This document shows, in pieces, positions 27,165 through 36,912 of a DNA stretch of 64,000 nucleotides. Numbering within the stretch: the first letter of the stretch is position 1; each line of letters begins with the position of its first letter. Made by a program: the position numbers and the translations under genes. The notes below the pieces were generated by a model that did not search any database, was not told where the DNA came from, and was given only the letters and a program-made list of their open reading frames with translations. Source of the stretch: Cherax quadricarinatus (lineage: Eukaryota; Arthropoda; Malacostraca; Decapoda; Parastacidae); the NCBI RefSeq assembly GCF_038502225.1, contig NC_091372.1, forward strand, positions 4,424,496 to 4,488,495, written 5' to 3'.

Positions 27165-27319
27165 AGCCATGCGTGTCATAAGAGGCAACTTAAATGCAGA
27201 GAGCAAGGGGTTAGTAACTCCTTCTCCTGTATATATTACTAAATTTAAAAGAAGAAACTTTCATTTTTCCTTTTGGGCCACCCCAACTCAGTGGGATATG
27301 GCTGGTACGTTGAAAGATA
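27165..27319 (+). mobile_element. Short non-autonomous element (LINE leader + tail)
   Basis: Plus-strand copy from GTAAGCCATGCGTGTCATAA to GGCCACCCCAACTCAGTGGG and GTTGAAAGATATA. A Tigger element is inserted at the TA of its tail. Confidence 0.82.
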
Positions 27320-27801
27320 TACAGTGGACCCCCGGTTAACGATTTTAATCCGTGCAAGAGGGGTAATTGTTATGCGAAATAATCGTTATGTGAATGAATT
27401 TTCCCCATAAGAAATAATGGAAATAAAATTAATCCGTGCAAGACACCCAAAAGTATGAAAAAAAAAATTTTACCACATGAAATATACATTTTCCCACACA
27501 CAAAGAGATGGATACATGCACAATAGTAGAGTAGTACATGCACAGTATATATTGTGCATGTACTAGTCTACTAAATGAAGAATAAATGACACTTACCTTT
27601 ATTGAAGATGCAGCAATGACTGATGAGACACTGTGTCCTGGGAGTGCCTTTTCCTCCTGAGTACTGTAGGTCCTGTTGGCATTTTCTTCCAGAACAGGCC
27701 TTATCACACTGTATATGCCACTACGATTCTTAAATCTCTCAAACCAACCTTTGCTGGCTTTAAATTCACCAATATGAGCACTAGTTCCAGGCATTTTTCC
27801 C

Positions 27802-27941
27802 TGTTCACCTGGGTGTTAGTCGACTGGTGTGGGTTGCATCCTGGGAGACAAGATTAAGGACCCCAATGGAAATAAGTTAGACAGTCTTCGATGACACTGA
27901 CTTTTTTGGGTTATCCTGGGTGGCAAATCCTCTGGGGTTAA
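27802..27941 (+). mobile_element. tRNA-SINE body fragment
   Basis: CACCTGGGTGTTAGTCGACT, then GACAAGATTAAGGACCCCAA and GGGTTATCCTGGGTGGCAA, match the body of the complete tRNA-derived SINE at 54252-54545. The tRNA-like head is absent. Confidence 0.85.
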
Positions 27942-27976
27942 TTGTTTCTTGGTATTCTCAATAAGCCACACCAACA

Positions 27977-28330
27977 ACGGTGCTACAGCAGCAGCAGCAG
28001 CTGACGGTGGTACAGCAGCAACAGACGGTGGTACAGCAGCAACAATGCTACAGCAGCAGCAGACGATGCTACAGCAGCAGCAGACGATGCTACAGCAGCA
28101 GCAGCAGCAGCAGACAATGATACAGCAGCAGCAGACGATGCTACAGCAGCAGCAGCAGCAGACGATGCTACAGCAGCAGCAGCAGCAGCAGACAATGCTA
28201 CAGCTGCAGCAGACGATGCTACAGCAGCAGCAGACGATGCTACAGCAGCAGCAGCAGCAGCAGACGATGCTACAGCAGCAGCAGCAGCTGACAGTGCAGC
28301 AGCAGCAGCAGCAGCAGCTGTACCACCAAT
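27977..28330. repeat. CAG/CTG-rich minisatellite
   Basis: About 350 bp built from GATGCTACAGCAGCAGCAG-type units with variable CAG number. All frames are open on both strands. It lies inside the Tigger coding region. Confidence 0.95.
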
Positions 28331-29243
28331 AGTAGCGATACTTATCAATGATCTTTTTCTTCTTCTCTATTGTAATTCTCACCCTTATTGCTGTAGGGTT
28401 GGCACTAGAAGCTTTCTTGGGGCCCATGGTCACTTATTTTCCAGAAAAAGCACCGAAAACACTGTAATAATACGAAATATTCCGATTGTATGCTTGGATG
28501 TTACCGCGGAGGCTGGCTGGTAAACAATGCCACCGGCGGAACATGTGAGCGTGGCTCAGGCCGCACATTGGACGCGTCTCGGAGGAAAATCGGTAAGCGG
28601 GTTTTTAAGCGGTATGTGAGGCAAAATTTTTGCAATTAAAGTAAGCGGTATGCGAAATAATCGCTATGTGATGCCATCGTTATGCGGGGGTCCACTGTAT
28701 TGTGTAGGAGAGAGCGAGATTACTTCAGGGTAAAAGAAGGTCTTAGACACTGATGTGTAATATCACCAGGGTTGTTTAATATATTTATAGATGGGGTTGT
28801 AAAAGAAGTCAGTGCTAGGGTGTTGGGGAGAGGGGTGGGATTATATTATGGGGAATCAAGTTTAAAATGGGAGGTGACACAGTTACTTTTTGCTAATGAT
28901 ACTGTGCTTATGGGAGATTCTAAGGAAAAGTTGCAAAGGTTAGTGGACGAGTTTGAGAGGGTGTGTAAAGGTAGAAAGTTGAAAGTGAACATAGAGAAGA
29001 GTAAGGTGATGAGGGTATCAAATGATTTAGATAAAGAAAAATTTGATATCACACTGGAGGGAGGGAGGGTGGAAGAAATGAATGTTTTCAAATATTTGGG
29101 AGTTGACTTGTCAGCGGATGGGTTTATGAAAGATGAGGTTAACCAGAGAATTGACGAAGGAACAAAGGTGAGTGGTGCGTTGAGGGATCTGTGGAGACAA
29201 ATAACGTTATCCATGGAGGCAAAGAAGGGAATGTATGAAAGTA

Positions 29244-30017
29244 CAGTGGACCCCCGCATAACGATGGCATCACATAGCGATTATTTCGCATACCGCTTAC
29301 TTTAATCGCAAAATTTTTGCCGCGCATACCGATTAAAAACCCGCTCACCGATTTTCGTCCGAGACGCGTCCAATGTGCGCCCTCACCCAGCCTCACATGT
29401 GCCGCCCGTGCCATTGTTTACCAGGCAGCCTCCGCGCTAACATCCAAGCATACACTCGGAATATTTCGTATTATTACAGCGTTTTCGGTGGTGTTTCTGG
29501 AAAATAAGTGACCATGGGCCCCAAGAAAGCTTCTAGTGCCAACCCTGTGGTAAAAAGGGTGAGAATTAGTATGGAAATTAAGAAAGATTTTGAAGGGTTT
29601 GGGGCTAACCCTGAGAAGCCTATGCCAGTTGTGGAATCCATTGTGCCTACTTCAAAGATTAAGGAAATGTGTGCACAGTGGGTTGAACTGCAAACCTTTA
29701 TGGATGAAAATCACCCTGACACAGCTGTTGCAAGCCGTGCTGGTGACTATTTCAATGACAATGTTGTGGCCCATTTTAGACAAATCGTAAAGGAACGGGA
29801 GGTACAGAGCTCTATGGACAGATTTGTTGTGCGACAGAGGTCCAGTGACTCTCAAGCTGGTCCTAGTGGCATTAAAAGAAGAAGGGAAGTAACCCCGGAA
29901 AAGGACTTGCTACCTCAAGTCCTAATGGAAGGGGATTCCCCTTCTAAACAGTAAGAAGATAATGCTCTCCCCTCCTCCCATCCCATCAATCATCACCAGA
30001 TCTTCAATAAAAGTAAG
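29244..30017 (+). mobile_element. Internally deleted Tigger inserted in LINE
   Basis: It starts CAGTGGACCCCCGCATAACG after the TA at 29242-29243. It has the usual 5' UTR, the transposase start and the C-terminal codons, then stops at 30017 right before TA, so the 3' terminal repeat and about 230 bp are missing. LINE sequence resumes immediately. Confidence 0.85.
29508..29954 (+). pseudogene. Tigger transposase N-C fusion ORF (148 aa)
   Basis: The first 26 or so codons (MGPKKASSANPVVKRVRISM..) join in frame to the distal third of the transposase, from DFEGFGANPEKPMPVVES through the conserved end LPQVLMEGDSPSK. The CENP-B-type DNA-binding domain and the DDE triad are absent. The frame is nevertheless clean. 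Most likely the ORF of a non-autonomous deletion derivative. Confidence 0.8.
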
Positions 30018-31959
30018 TAGTGATACTAACACTCTTATATGGGTATGAAGCTTGGGTTGCAAATGCTGCAGCAAAGAGGCAGCTAGAGGCAGTGGAGATG
30101 TCCTGTCTAAAGGCAATGTGTGGTGTAAATATTATGCAGAGAATTCGGAGTGTGGAAATTAGCTGGGGGTGTGGAGTTACTAAAAGTATTAGTCAGAGGG
30201 CTGAAGAGGGGTTGTTGAGGTGCTTTGGTCATTTAGAGAGAATGAATCAAAGTAGAATGACTTGGAGAGCATATAAATCTGTAGGGGAAGGAAGGCAGGG
30301 TAGGGGTCATCCTCGAAAAGGTTGGAGGGAGGGGGTAAAGAAGGTTTTGTGGGCGAATGGCTTGGACTTCCAGCAAGCATGTGTGAGTGTGTTAGATAGG
30401 AGTGAATGGAGACGAATGGTTTTTGGGACCTGATGAGCTGTTGGAGTGTGAGCAGGGTAATATTTTGTGAAGGGATTCAGGGAAACTGGTTAGCCAGACA
30501 TGAGTCCTGGAACTGCGAAGTACAATGCCTGCACTTTAAAGGAGGGGTTTGGGATACTGGCAGTTTCGAGGGACTTCTGAACTGTCGTATCTGAGTGCCT
30601 CTGCAAAGACAGTGATTATGTATGAGTGAGATGAAAATGTTGAATGATGATGAAAGTATTTTCTTTTCGGGGATTTTCTTTCTTTTTGGGCCACCCTGCC
30701 TCGGTGGGAGATGAATGACATGTTAAAAAAAAATACATATATACTGCTACTGAGTTTTTTAAATTTTGTAAATCTGATTATTTCCAACTATAATGTCGAA
30801 CATGAATAAAAAAATAAAAACCCATTACTCTTGACACAAACACTACATATCTTTTTTTTTTTATCATTAATTCACCTATCTAGGCACTATCCTTGTCTAT
30901 GATCTTGACTACATACATGCTTTCTGTGTGTAATCTTATATCAAACCAACATGGCAAAACAAAATTGTTAGTTCTGAAGAATTTAATTTTTTTTTTTTTT
31001 CAACAAGTCGGCCGTCTCCCACTGAGGCAGGGTGACCCAAAAGAAAGAAAAAATCCCCAAAAAGAAAATACTTTCATCATCATTCAACACTTTCACCACA
31101 CTCACACATAATCACTGTTTTTGCAGAGGTGCTCAGAACACAACAGTTTAGAAGCATATACGTATAAAGATACACAATATATCCCTCCAAACTGCTAATA
31201 TCCCAAAACCCCTCCTTTAGAGTACAGGCATTGTACTTCCCATTTCCAGGACTCAAGTCCTGCTATATAAAAATAACCTGTTTCCCTGAATCCCTTCACT
31301 AAATATTACCCTGCTCAAACTCCAACAGATCGTCAGGTCCCAAATACCATTCGTCTCCATTCACTCCTATCGAACACGCCCATGCACGCCTGCTGGAAGT
31401 CCAAGCCCCTTGCCCACAAAACCTCCCTTACCCCTTCCTTCCAACCTTTTCGAGGCCGACCCCTACCCCGCCTTCCTTCTCCTACAGATTTAAATGCTCT
31501 CCATGTCATTCTACTTTGATCCATTCTTTCTAAATGACCAAACCACCTCAACAACCCCTCTTCAGCCCTCTGACTAATACTTTTATTAACTCCACACCTT
31601 CTCCTAATTTCCACACTCCGAATTTTCTGCATAATATTTACACCACACATTGCCCTTAGAAAGGACATCTCCACTGCCTCCAACTGCCTCCTTGCTGCTG
31701 CACTCACAACCCAAGCTTCACACCCATATAAGATTGTTGGTACTACCATACTTTCATACATTCCCTTCTTTGCCTCCATAGATAACGTTTTTTGACTCCA
31801 CATATACCTCAACGCACCACTCACCTCTTTTCCTTCATCAATTCTATGATTACCCTCATCCTTCATAAATCCATCCACCGACACGTCAACTCCCAAGTAT
31901 CTGAAAACATTCACTTCTTCCATACTCCTCCTCCCCAATTTGATATCCAATTTTTCTTT

Positions 31960-32738
31960 TTTTTTTTTTATTATCACACTGGCCGATTCCCACCAAGGCA
32001 GGGTGGCCCGAAAAAGAAAAACTTTCACCATCATTCACTCCATCACTGTCTTGCCAGAAGGGTGCTTTACACTGCAGTTTTTAAACTGCAACATTAACAC
32101 CCCTCCTTCAGAGTGCAGGCACTGTACTTCCCATCTCCAGGACTCAAGTCCGGCCTGCCGGTTTCCCTGAACCCCTTCATAAATGTTACTTTGCTCACAC
32201 TCCAACAGCACGTCAAGTATTAAAAACCATTTGTCTCCATTCACTCCTACCAAACACGCTCACGCATGCCTGCTGGAAGTCCAAGCCCCTCGCACACAAA
32301 ACCTCCTTTACCCCCTCCCTCCAACCTTTCCTAGGCAGACCCCTACCCCGCCTTCCTTCCACTACAGACTGATACACTCTTGAAGTTATTCTGTTTCGCT
32401 CCATTCTCTCCACATGTCCGAACCACCTCAACAACCCTTCCTCAGCCCTCTGGACAACAGTTTTGGTAATCCCACACCTCCTCCTAACTTCCAAACTACG
32501 AATTCTCTGCATTATATTCACACCACACATTGCTCTCAGACATGACATCTCCACTGCCTCCAGCCTTCTCCTCGCTGCAACATTCATCACCCATGCTTCA
32601 CACCCATATAAGAGCGTTGGTAAAACTATACTCTCATACATTCCCCTCTTTGCCTCCAAGGACAAAGTTCTTTGTCTCCACAGACTCCTAAGTGCACCAC
32701 TCACCCTTTTCCCCTCATCAATTCTATGATTCACCTCA
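31960..32738 (-). mobile_element. Family 1 LINE inserted in family 2 LINE
   Basis: Minus-strand 5'-truncated copy. TTCTTT occurs on both sides (31954-31959 and 32739-32744), a 6-bp target duplication. Its frame 32213-32734 encodes about 173 C-terminal codons ending VFNT. It shows that family 1 moved after this family 2 copy was in place. Confidence 0.9.
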
Positions 32739-33148
32739 TTCTTTATCTAAATCATTTGATACCCTCATCACCTTACTCTTTTCTATGTTCACTTTCAACT
32801 TTCTACCTTTACTCACACTCCCAAACTCATCCACTAACCTTTGCAATTTTTCTTTAGAATCCCCCATAAGCACAGTATCATCAGCAAAAAGTAACTGTGT
32901 CAATTCCCATTTTGTATTTGATTCCCCATAATTTAATCCCACCCCTCTCCCAAACACCCTAGCATTTACTTCTTCTACAACCCCATCTATAAATATATTA
33001 AACAACCATGGTGACATTACACATCCCTGTCTAAGACCTACTTTTACCGGGAAGTAGTCTCCCTCTCTTCTACACACCCTAACCTGAGTCTCACTATCCT
33101 CATAAAAACTCTTTACAGCATTTAGTAACTTACCACCTATTCCATATA

Positions 33149-33351
33149 CAGTGGACCCCCGCTTTATGATCAGCTCCCAATGCGACCAATTATGTAAGTG
33201 TATTTATGAAAGTGCGTTTGTACGTGTATGTTTGGGGGTCTGAAATGGACTAATCTAATTCACAATATTCCTTATGGGAACAAATTCGTTCAGTACTGGC
33301 ACCTGAACATACTTCTGGAATGAAATAATATCGTAAGCCGGGGGTCCACTG
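33149..33351. mobile_element. 203-bp TA-target MITE (Tigger-like ends)
   Basis: CAGTGGACCCCCGCTTTATG and its near-complement GTAAGCCGGGGGTCCACTG form the ends, with TA at 33147-33148 and 33352-33353. Removal restores the LINE. Non-coding. Confidence 0.9.
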
Positions 33352-33939
33352 TACTTGCAACATCTGCCACATTGCTCCCCTATCCACTCTATCATATGCC
33401 TTTTCTAAATCCATAAATGCAATAAAAACTTCCCTACCTTTATCTAAATACTGTTCACATATGCTTCAATGTAAACACTTGATCTAGACATCCCCTACCC
33501 ACTCTGAAACCTCCTTGCTCATCCTCAATCCTACATTCTGTCTTACCTCTAATTCTTTCAATAATAACCCTACCGTACACTTTTCCTGGTATACTCAGTA
33601 AACTTATTCCTCTATAATTTTTACAATCTCTTTTGTCCCAATTCCCTTTATATAAAGAGACTATACATGCTCTCTGCCAATCCCTAGGTACCTTCCCCTC
33701 TTTCATACATTTATTAAACAAAAGTACCAACCACTCCAACACTATATCCCCCCCTGCTTTTAACATTTCTGTCATGATCCCATCAGTTCCAGCTGCTTTA
33801 CCCCCTTTTCATTCTATGTAATGCCTCACGTACCTCCCCCACACTTACATTCTGCTCTTCTTCACTCCTAAAATATGTATATGATAAATTAGCATTTAAA
33901 CTGTAAACAAATCAAAGCATACCTTTAATCCTTCCTTCC

Positions 33940-34050
33940 TTACACTGCCTTAGGGCAACCTTCAACAGCTTGCACAAGATTATGGAATCGATGCCAAATG
34001 CTCAAGCTCTGCATGCACACAGTGCCTCCTGCACGATGAAACTGAGCTTC
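33940..34050 (-). CDS. DNASE2: Deoxyribonuclease II, last coding exon
   Basis: 36 codons and a TAA stop, read from a 3' splice site (ACCATTTTTCCAG) at 34051. The protein EAQFHRAGGTVCMQSLSIWH, then RFHNLVQAVEGCPKAV, matches the DNase II C-terminus: RRGGGTxC followed by a Trp-containing helix and a final Cys. Phase 0 agrees with the donor at 58442. The enzyme hydrolyses DNA at acid pH in lysosomes without metal. ATTAAA lies soon after the stop, but no standard polyadenylation signal is clear before a LINE copy begins at 33873. Exon identity is secure; the 24-kb preceding intron is inferred from phase and family order. Confidence 0.93.
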   Translation of the reverse strand, partial: EAQFHRAGGTVCMQSLSIWHRFHNLVQAVEGCPKAV

Positions 34051-34195
34051 CTGGAAAAATGGTAAAAAATCAGTATATATGCAAAGTAAGAAACCAGTGA
34101 TAAAGGTATGAAATGCATACACATAACAGAGTCCTGTATATTTTCTTCCTCAGTCAAAGACTTTTCAGTACGTTTTGGCCTCTCAGGCCAAAATA

Positions 34196-35613
34196 AACAC
34201 TCTCCTCATTTAGCTACGTACTCGTTTACCAACAACTCAGACTTATGACAGGCTCTCTGATCAGTATGCATTCAGTATGCATACTTAACCCTTTCAGGGT
34301 CCAAGGCCCAAATCTGGAGTCACGCACCAGTGTCCAAGAATTTAAAAAAAAAAAATTTGTTATTTTTTCTTATGAAATCGTAGAGAATCTTTTTGTGAAG
34401 GTAATAAAACAAAAAGTACGAAATTTGGTGGAAAATTGACGAAATTATGCTCTCGCGAATTTTGATGTGTCAGCGATACGTATTTACGAATCGGCGATTT
34501 TGCCGACTTTGACTCCCATTTTAGGCCAATTACATTATTCCAATCAACCAAATTCTTAGCTATTTCACTAGTATTACTTCTATTCTATCGATTGAGCACA
34601 AGAAATCGCCAAGTCAACTGTTTCAACTACAAAATAAAGTGATCGGAAATTGTTAATTTGGCCAATTTAACACAAAGTTCAAAATATTCCAATTTCAAAA
34701 TAGGGTCCAGAATGAACAATGTAGGCATTCCTGGCACTAAACTAACATTTCCTCTGTTCATTAGTTATGTTTTGAGGCTTTACAAATAAATTCCATTTTG
34801 ATTTTGTATTCACATAATGAATTTTTATTCACACCAAAAAATAGAAGATTTACTGTTATGCAATACTGTAATAATTGTATAAATATCATCAACATATTTG
34901 TGAATGTATATTAGACCCACCAGCTGGCGTGTATTAGACGTGTGAGGTCGTTTGTTTACTCTTGAATATCGGCAAAAATTTAACATTTCTGCTACTTTGA
35001 GCTCAGTTTCAAGCCATTTCCAGTGCTAAAACCAATCAAAATCATCTCTATTTCTGTAATATGTCTTCCATTCTATCAAATGAGACCAAGAAATCGCAAA
35101 TACATCTATAAAAAACATACGAAAAAACACTGCAAAGTTGCTGTTTTAATCGAAAAATCATGATTTCATTTTTTTCTCTCATTATACACAGTGTGCTGCA
35201 GGATCTGTTTTATGTGGTGCACACATACCACATAGATGTATTCTCTCATATCTAGGCCCAAATGTACCACTCACAGTTTATCAGAGTGAGCTGAGCTCAT
35301 GGCGTAGATCTACGGTTTGGACCCTGAACGTAAAGCCGTAGATCTACGGGACGGACCCTAAAAGGGTTAAATAATGTATATTAGAGCTGATTTCCTCTAT
35401 TCTGTGTATTACAATATACAGTACAACACTACTGTATAAACATTTAAAAATATACCAAAAATTTTATAAATGGTGTAAAGGTGACATTAAAACAATATCA
35501 AAGATAGTTGACATAAACCCATTACCATTATAGTATGCTCCTCACTTAGCGACGAATTCATTTACTGATGTGGTCTGAGGAACGGAATTCTGTCATTAAG
35601 TGAGGAGAGGCTG
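34196..35613. mobile_element. TA-target MITE (CAGCCTCTCC family) split by a TTAA element
   Basis: The left part 34196-34284 (ACACTCTCCTCATTTAGC..) and right part 35371-35613 (..TAAGTGAGGAGAGGCTG) align with the complete MITE at 61286-61601. TA lies at 34194-34195 and 35614-35615. The right part carries GTATGCTCCTCACTTAGCGA. Confidence 0.75.
34289..35366. mobile_element. TTAA-target non-autonomous element, 1078 bp
   Basis: TTAA at 34285-34288 and 35367-35370. Ends CCCTTTCAGGGTCC and GGACCCTAAAAGGG. The interior is homologous to 24304-25361. It carries two TAGATCTACG palindromes near its right end. Confidence 0.85.
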
Positions 35614-35637
35614 TATTTAAATCCTATATATTTTATT

Positions 35638-36412
35638 CTGTGGAGACAAAATACATTATCCATGGAGGCAAAGAAGGGAATATACAAGAGTATAGTGGTA
35701 CCAACACTCTTACATGGGTGTGAAGCATGGGTTGTAAATGCTGCAGCAAGGAAGAGGCTGGAGGCAGCGGAGATGTCGTGTCTAAGGGCAATGCAGTGTA
35801 AATATTATGCAGAGAATTCATAGTGTGGAAATTAGGAGGAGATGTGGAGTTACTAAAAGTATTAATCAGAGGGCTGAAGAGGGGTTGTTGAGGTGGTTTG
35901 GTCATTTAGAGAATAGAACAAAGTAAAATGACTTGGAGAGCATATAAATCTGTAGGGGAAGGAAGGCGGGGTAGGGGTCATCCTCGAAAACGTTGGGATG
36001 GGGGGTAGAGGTTTTGTGGGCAAGGGGCTTGGACTTCCAGCAAGTGTGCATGAGTGTGTTAGATAGGAGATGAATGGTCTTTGGGACCTGATGAGCTGTT
36101 GGAGTGTGAGCAGGGTAACATTTTGTGAAGGGATTCAGGGAAACCAGTTACCCAGACTTGAGTCCTGGAAATGGGAAGTACAATGCCTGCACTCTAAAGG
36201 AGGGGTTTGGGATATTGGCAGTTTGGAGGGACATCTAAACTGTCGTATCTGAGTGCCTCTGGGAAGACAGCGATTATGAGTCATGGTGAAATTGTTGAAA
36301 GACGATGAAAGTTTTTTCTTTCTTTTTGTTTTTTTTTTTCTTTTTGGGTTTTTCTTTCTTTTTGGGTTACCCTGCCTAAGTGGGAAACAACCGACGTGTT
36401 GAAATTTTTTTT
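35638..36412 (+). mobile_element. Family 2 LINE, 3' fragment
   Basis: Plus-strand copy starting with codons for LWRQ. It has small frameshifts (near 35795 and 35990) and a 3' UTR whose tail contains CTTTTTGGGTTTTTCTTTCT duplications before GGTTACCCTGCCTAAGTGGG. Confidence 0.85.
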
Positions 36413-36912
36413 TTTTATTAACACACATAATAAACAATTCATATACTATAGGCAGTATTAAAGCATTCAAGAGATAATTTTTCTGGTAAACTTGAATATA
36501 TCTAATCTTCTTAATCATCCAAAATGATTTCTTCAAGGCACACTCTGCTCTTTCTTTGCTGCTGTAGCAATGGTTGCTACAAGAATGTATTGAAAGGTGC
36601 CTGTTGTACCTTGTGGAGGACCTTCCATAGGAACATGAGAATCTCTGCTTGAAGGTGTTGTGTGAGATCTTTGGCTGTAAGAGCTGGTGGAACCATTTTT
36701 ACAATGTTCCACATATGGGTGAGGTGATGCTTATGGTGGATGGACCCCCATCTGAGAGTACATCAGTGGTGATCCTGGAGCTACAGAGAAGTTAGTGGAA
36801 TATGACCAGAATTTTCACTAGAGTTTATCAAGCCTACAGTGAGATATTAGCTCTCAGGAAAAGGCTGGAGGATCTGACAGACAAGAATAGTGAGAATTCA
36901 CATTTTGCAATA

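Larger units (their letters stand above)
27322..28697 (-). mobile_element. Decayed Tigger/pogo element with SINE and CAG-array insertions
   Basis: Terminal repeats CAGTGGACCCCCGGTTAACG and TATGCGGGGGTCCACTG, with TA at 27320-27321 and 28698-28699. The minus strand begins with the transposase start MGPKKASSANPTAIRVRITI (28433) and then a CAG/CTG array replaces coding sequence. A piece of tRNA-SINE body follows (27802-27941). A later part of the transposase survives at 27429-27794 (EFKASKGWFERFKNRSGIYS and EEKALPGH). Most of the DDE domain is deleted; inactive. Confidence 0.85.
28703..30735 (+). mobile_element. Family 2 LINE copy interrupted by a deleted Tigger
   Basis: Plus-strand copy. 28772-29243 covers FNIFIDGVVKEVSARVLGRG, FANDTVLMG (catalytic FADD changed to FAND) and GTKVSGALRDLWRQ. 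It resumes at 30018 with PTLLYGYEAWVANAA-type codons (frame 30020-30433, ending VFGT) and ends in a family 2 tail and A-run at 30725-30735. Confidence 0.88.
30987..33873 (-). mobile_element. Family 2 LINE copy with two later insertions
   Basis: Minus-strand copy in three blocks: 30987-31959, 32739-33148 and 33352-33873. Poly(T) at 30987-31000 is the copied tail. It contains the C-terminus (31333-31958), FADD region (32736-33077) and motifs around KNYRGISLLSIPGKVYGR (33455-33775). It stops in the linker at 33873, only 67 bp from the DNase II stop codon, so it lies in the 3' UTR or just downstream of that gene. Confidence 0.9.

Noticed and set aside
27816..28433. Poly-Cys/poly-Ala/poly-Gln ORFs
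   Set aside because: They come from the CAG array inside a dead Tigger; all frames are open by composition.
36541..36790. Minus-strand frame reading as a Ser/Pro-rich exon (HVPMEGPPQGTTGTFQYILV)
   Set aside because: It overlaps the plus-strand decayed ORF, which continues in frame across the Tigger; the minus reading has a stop (TAA) and no good splice sites, so it is probably antisense chance.
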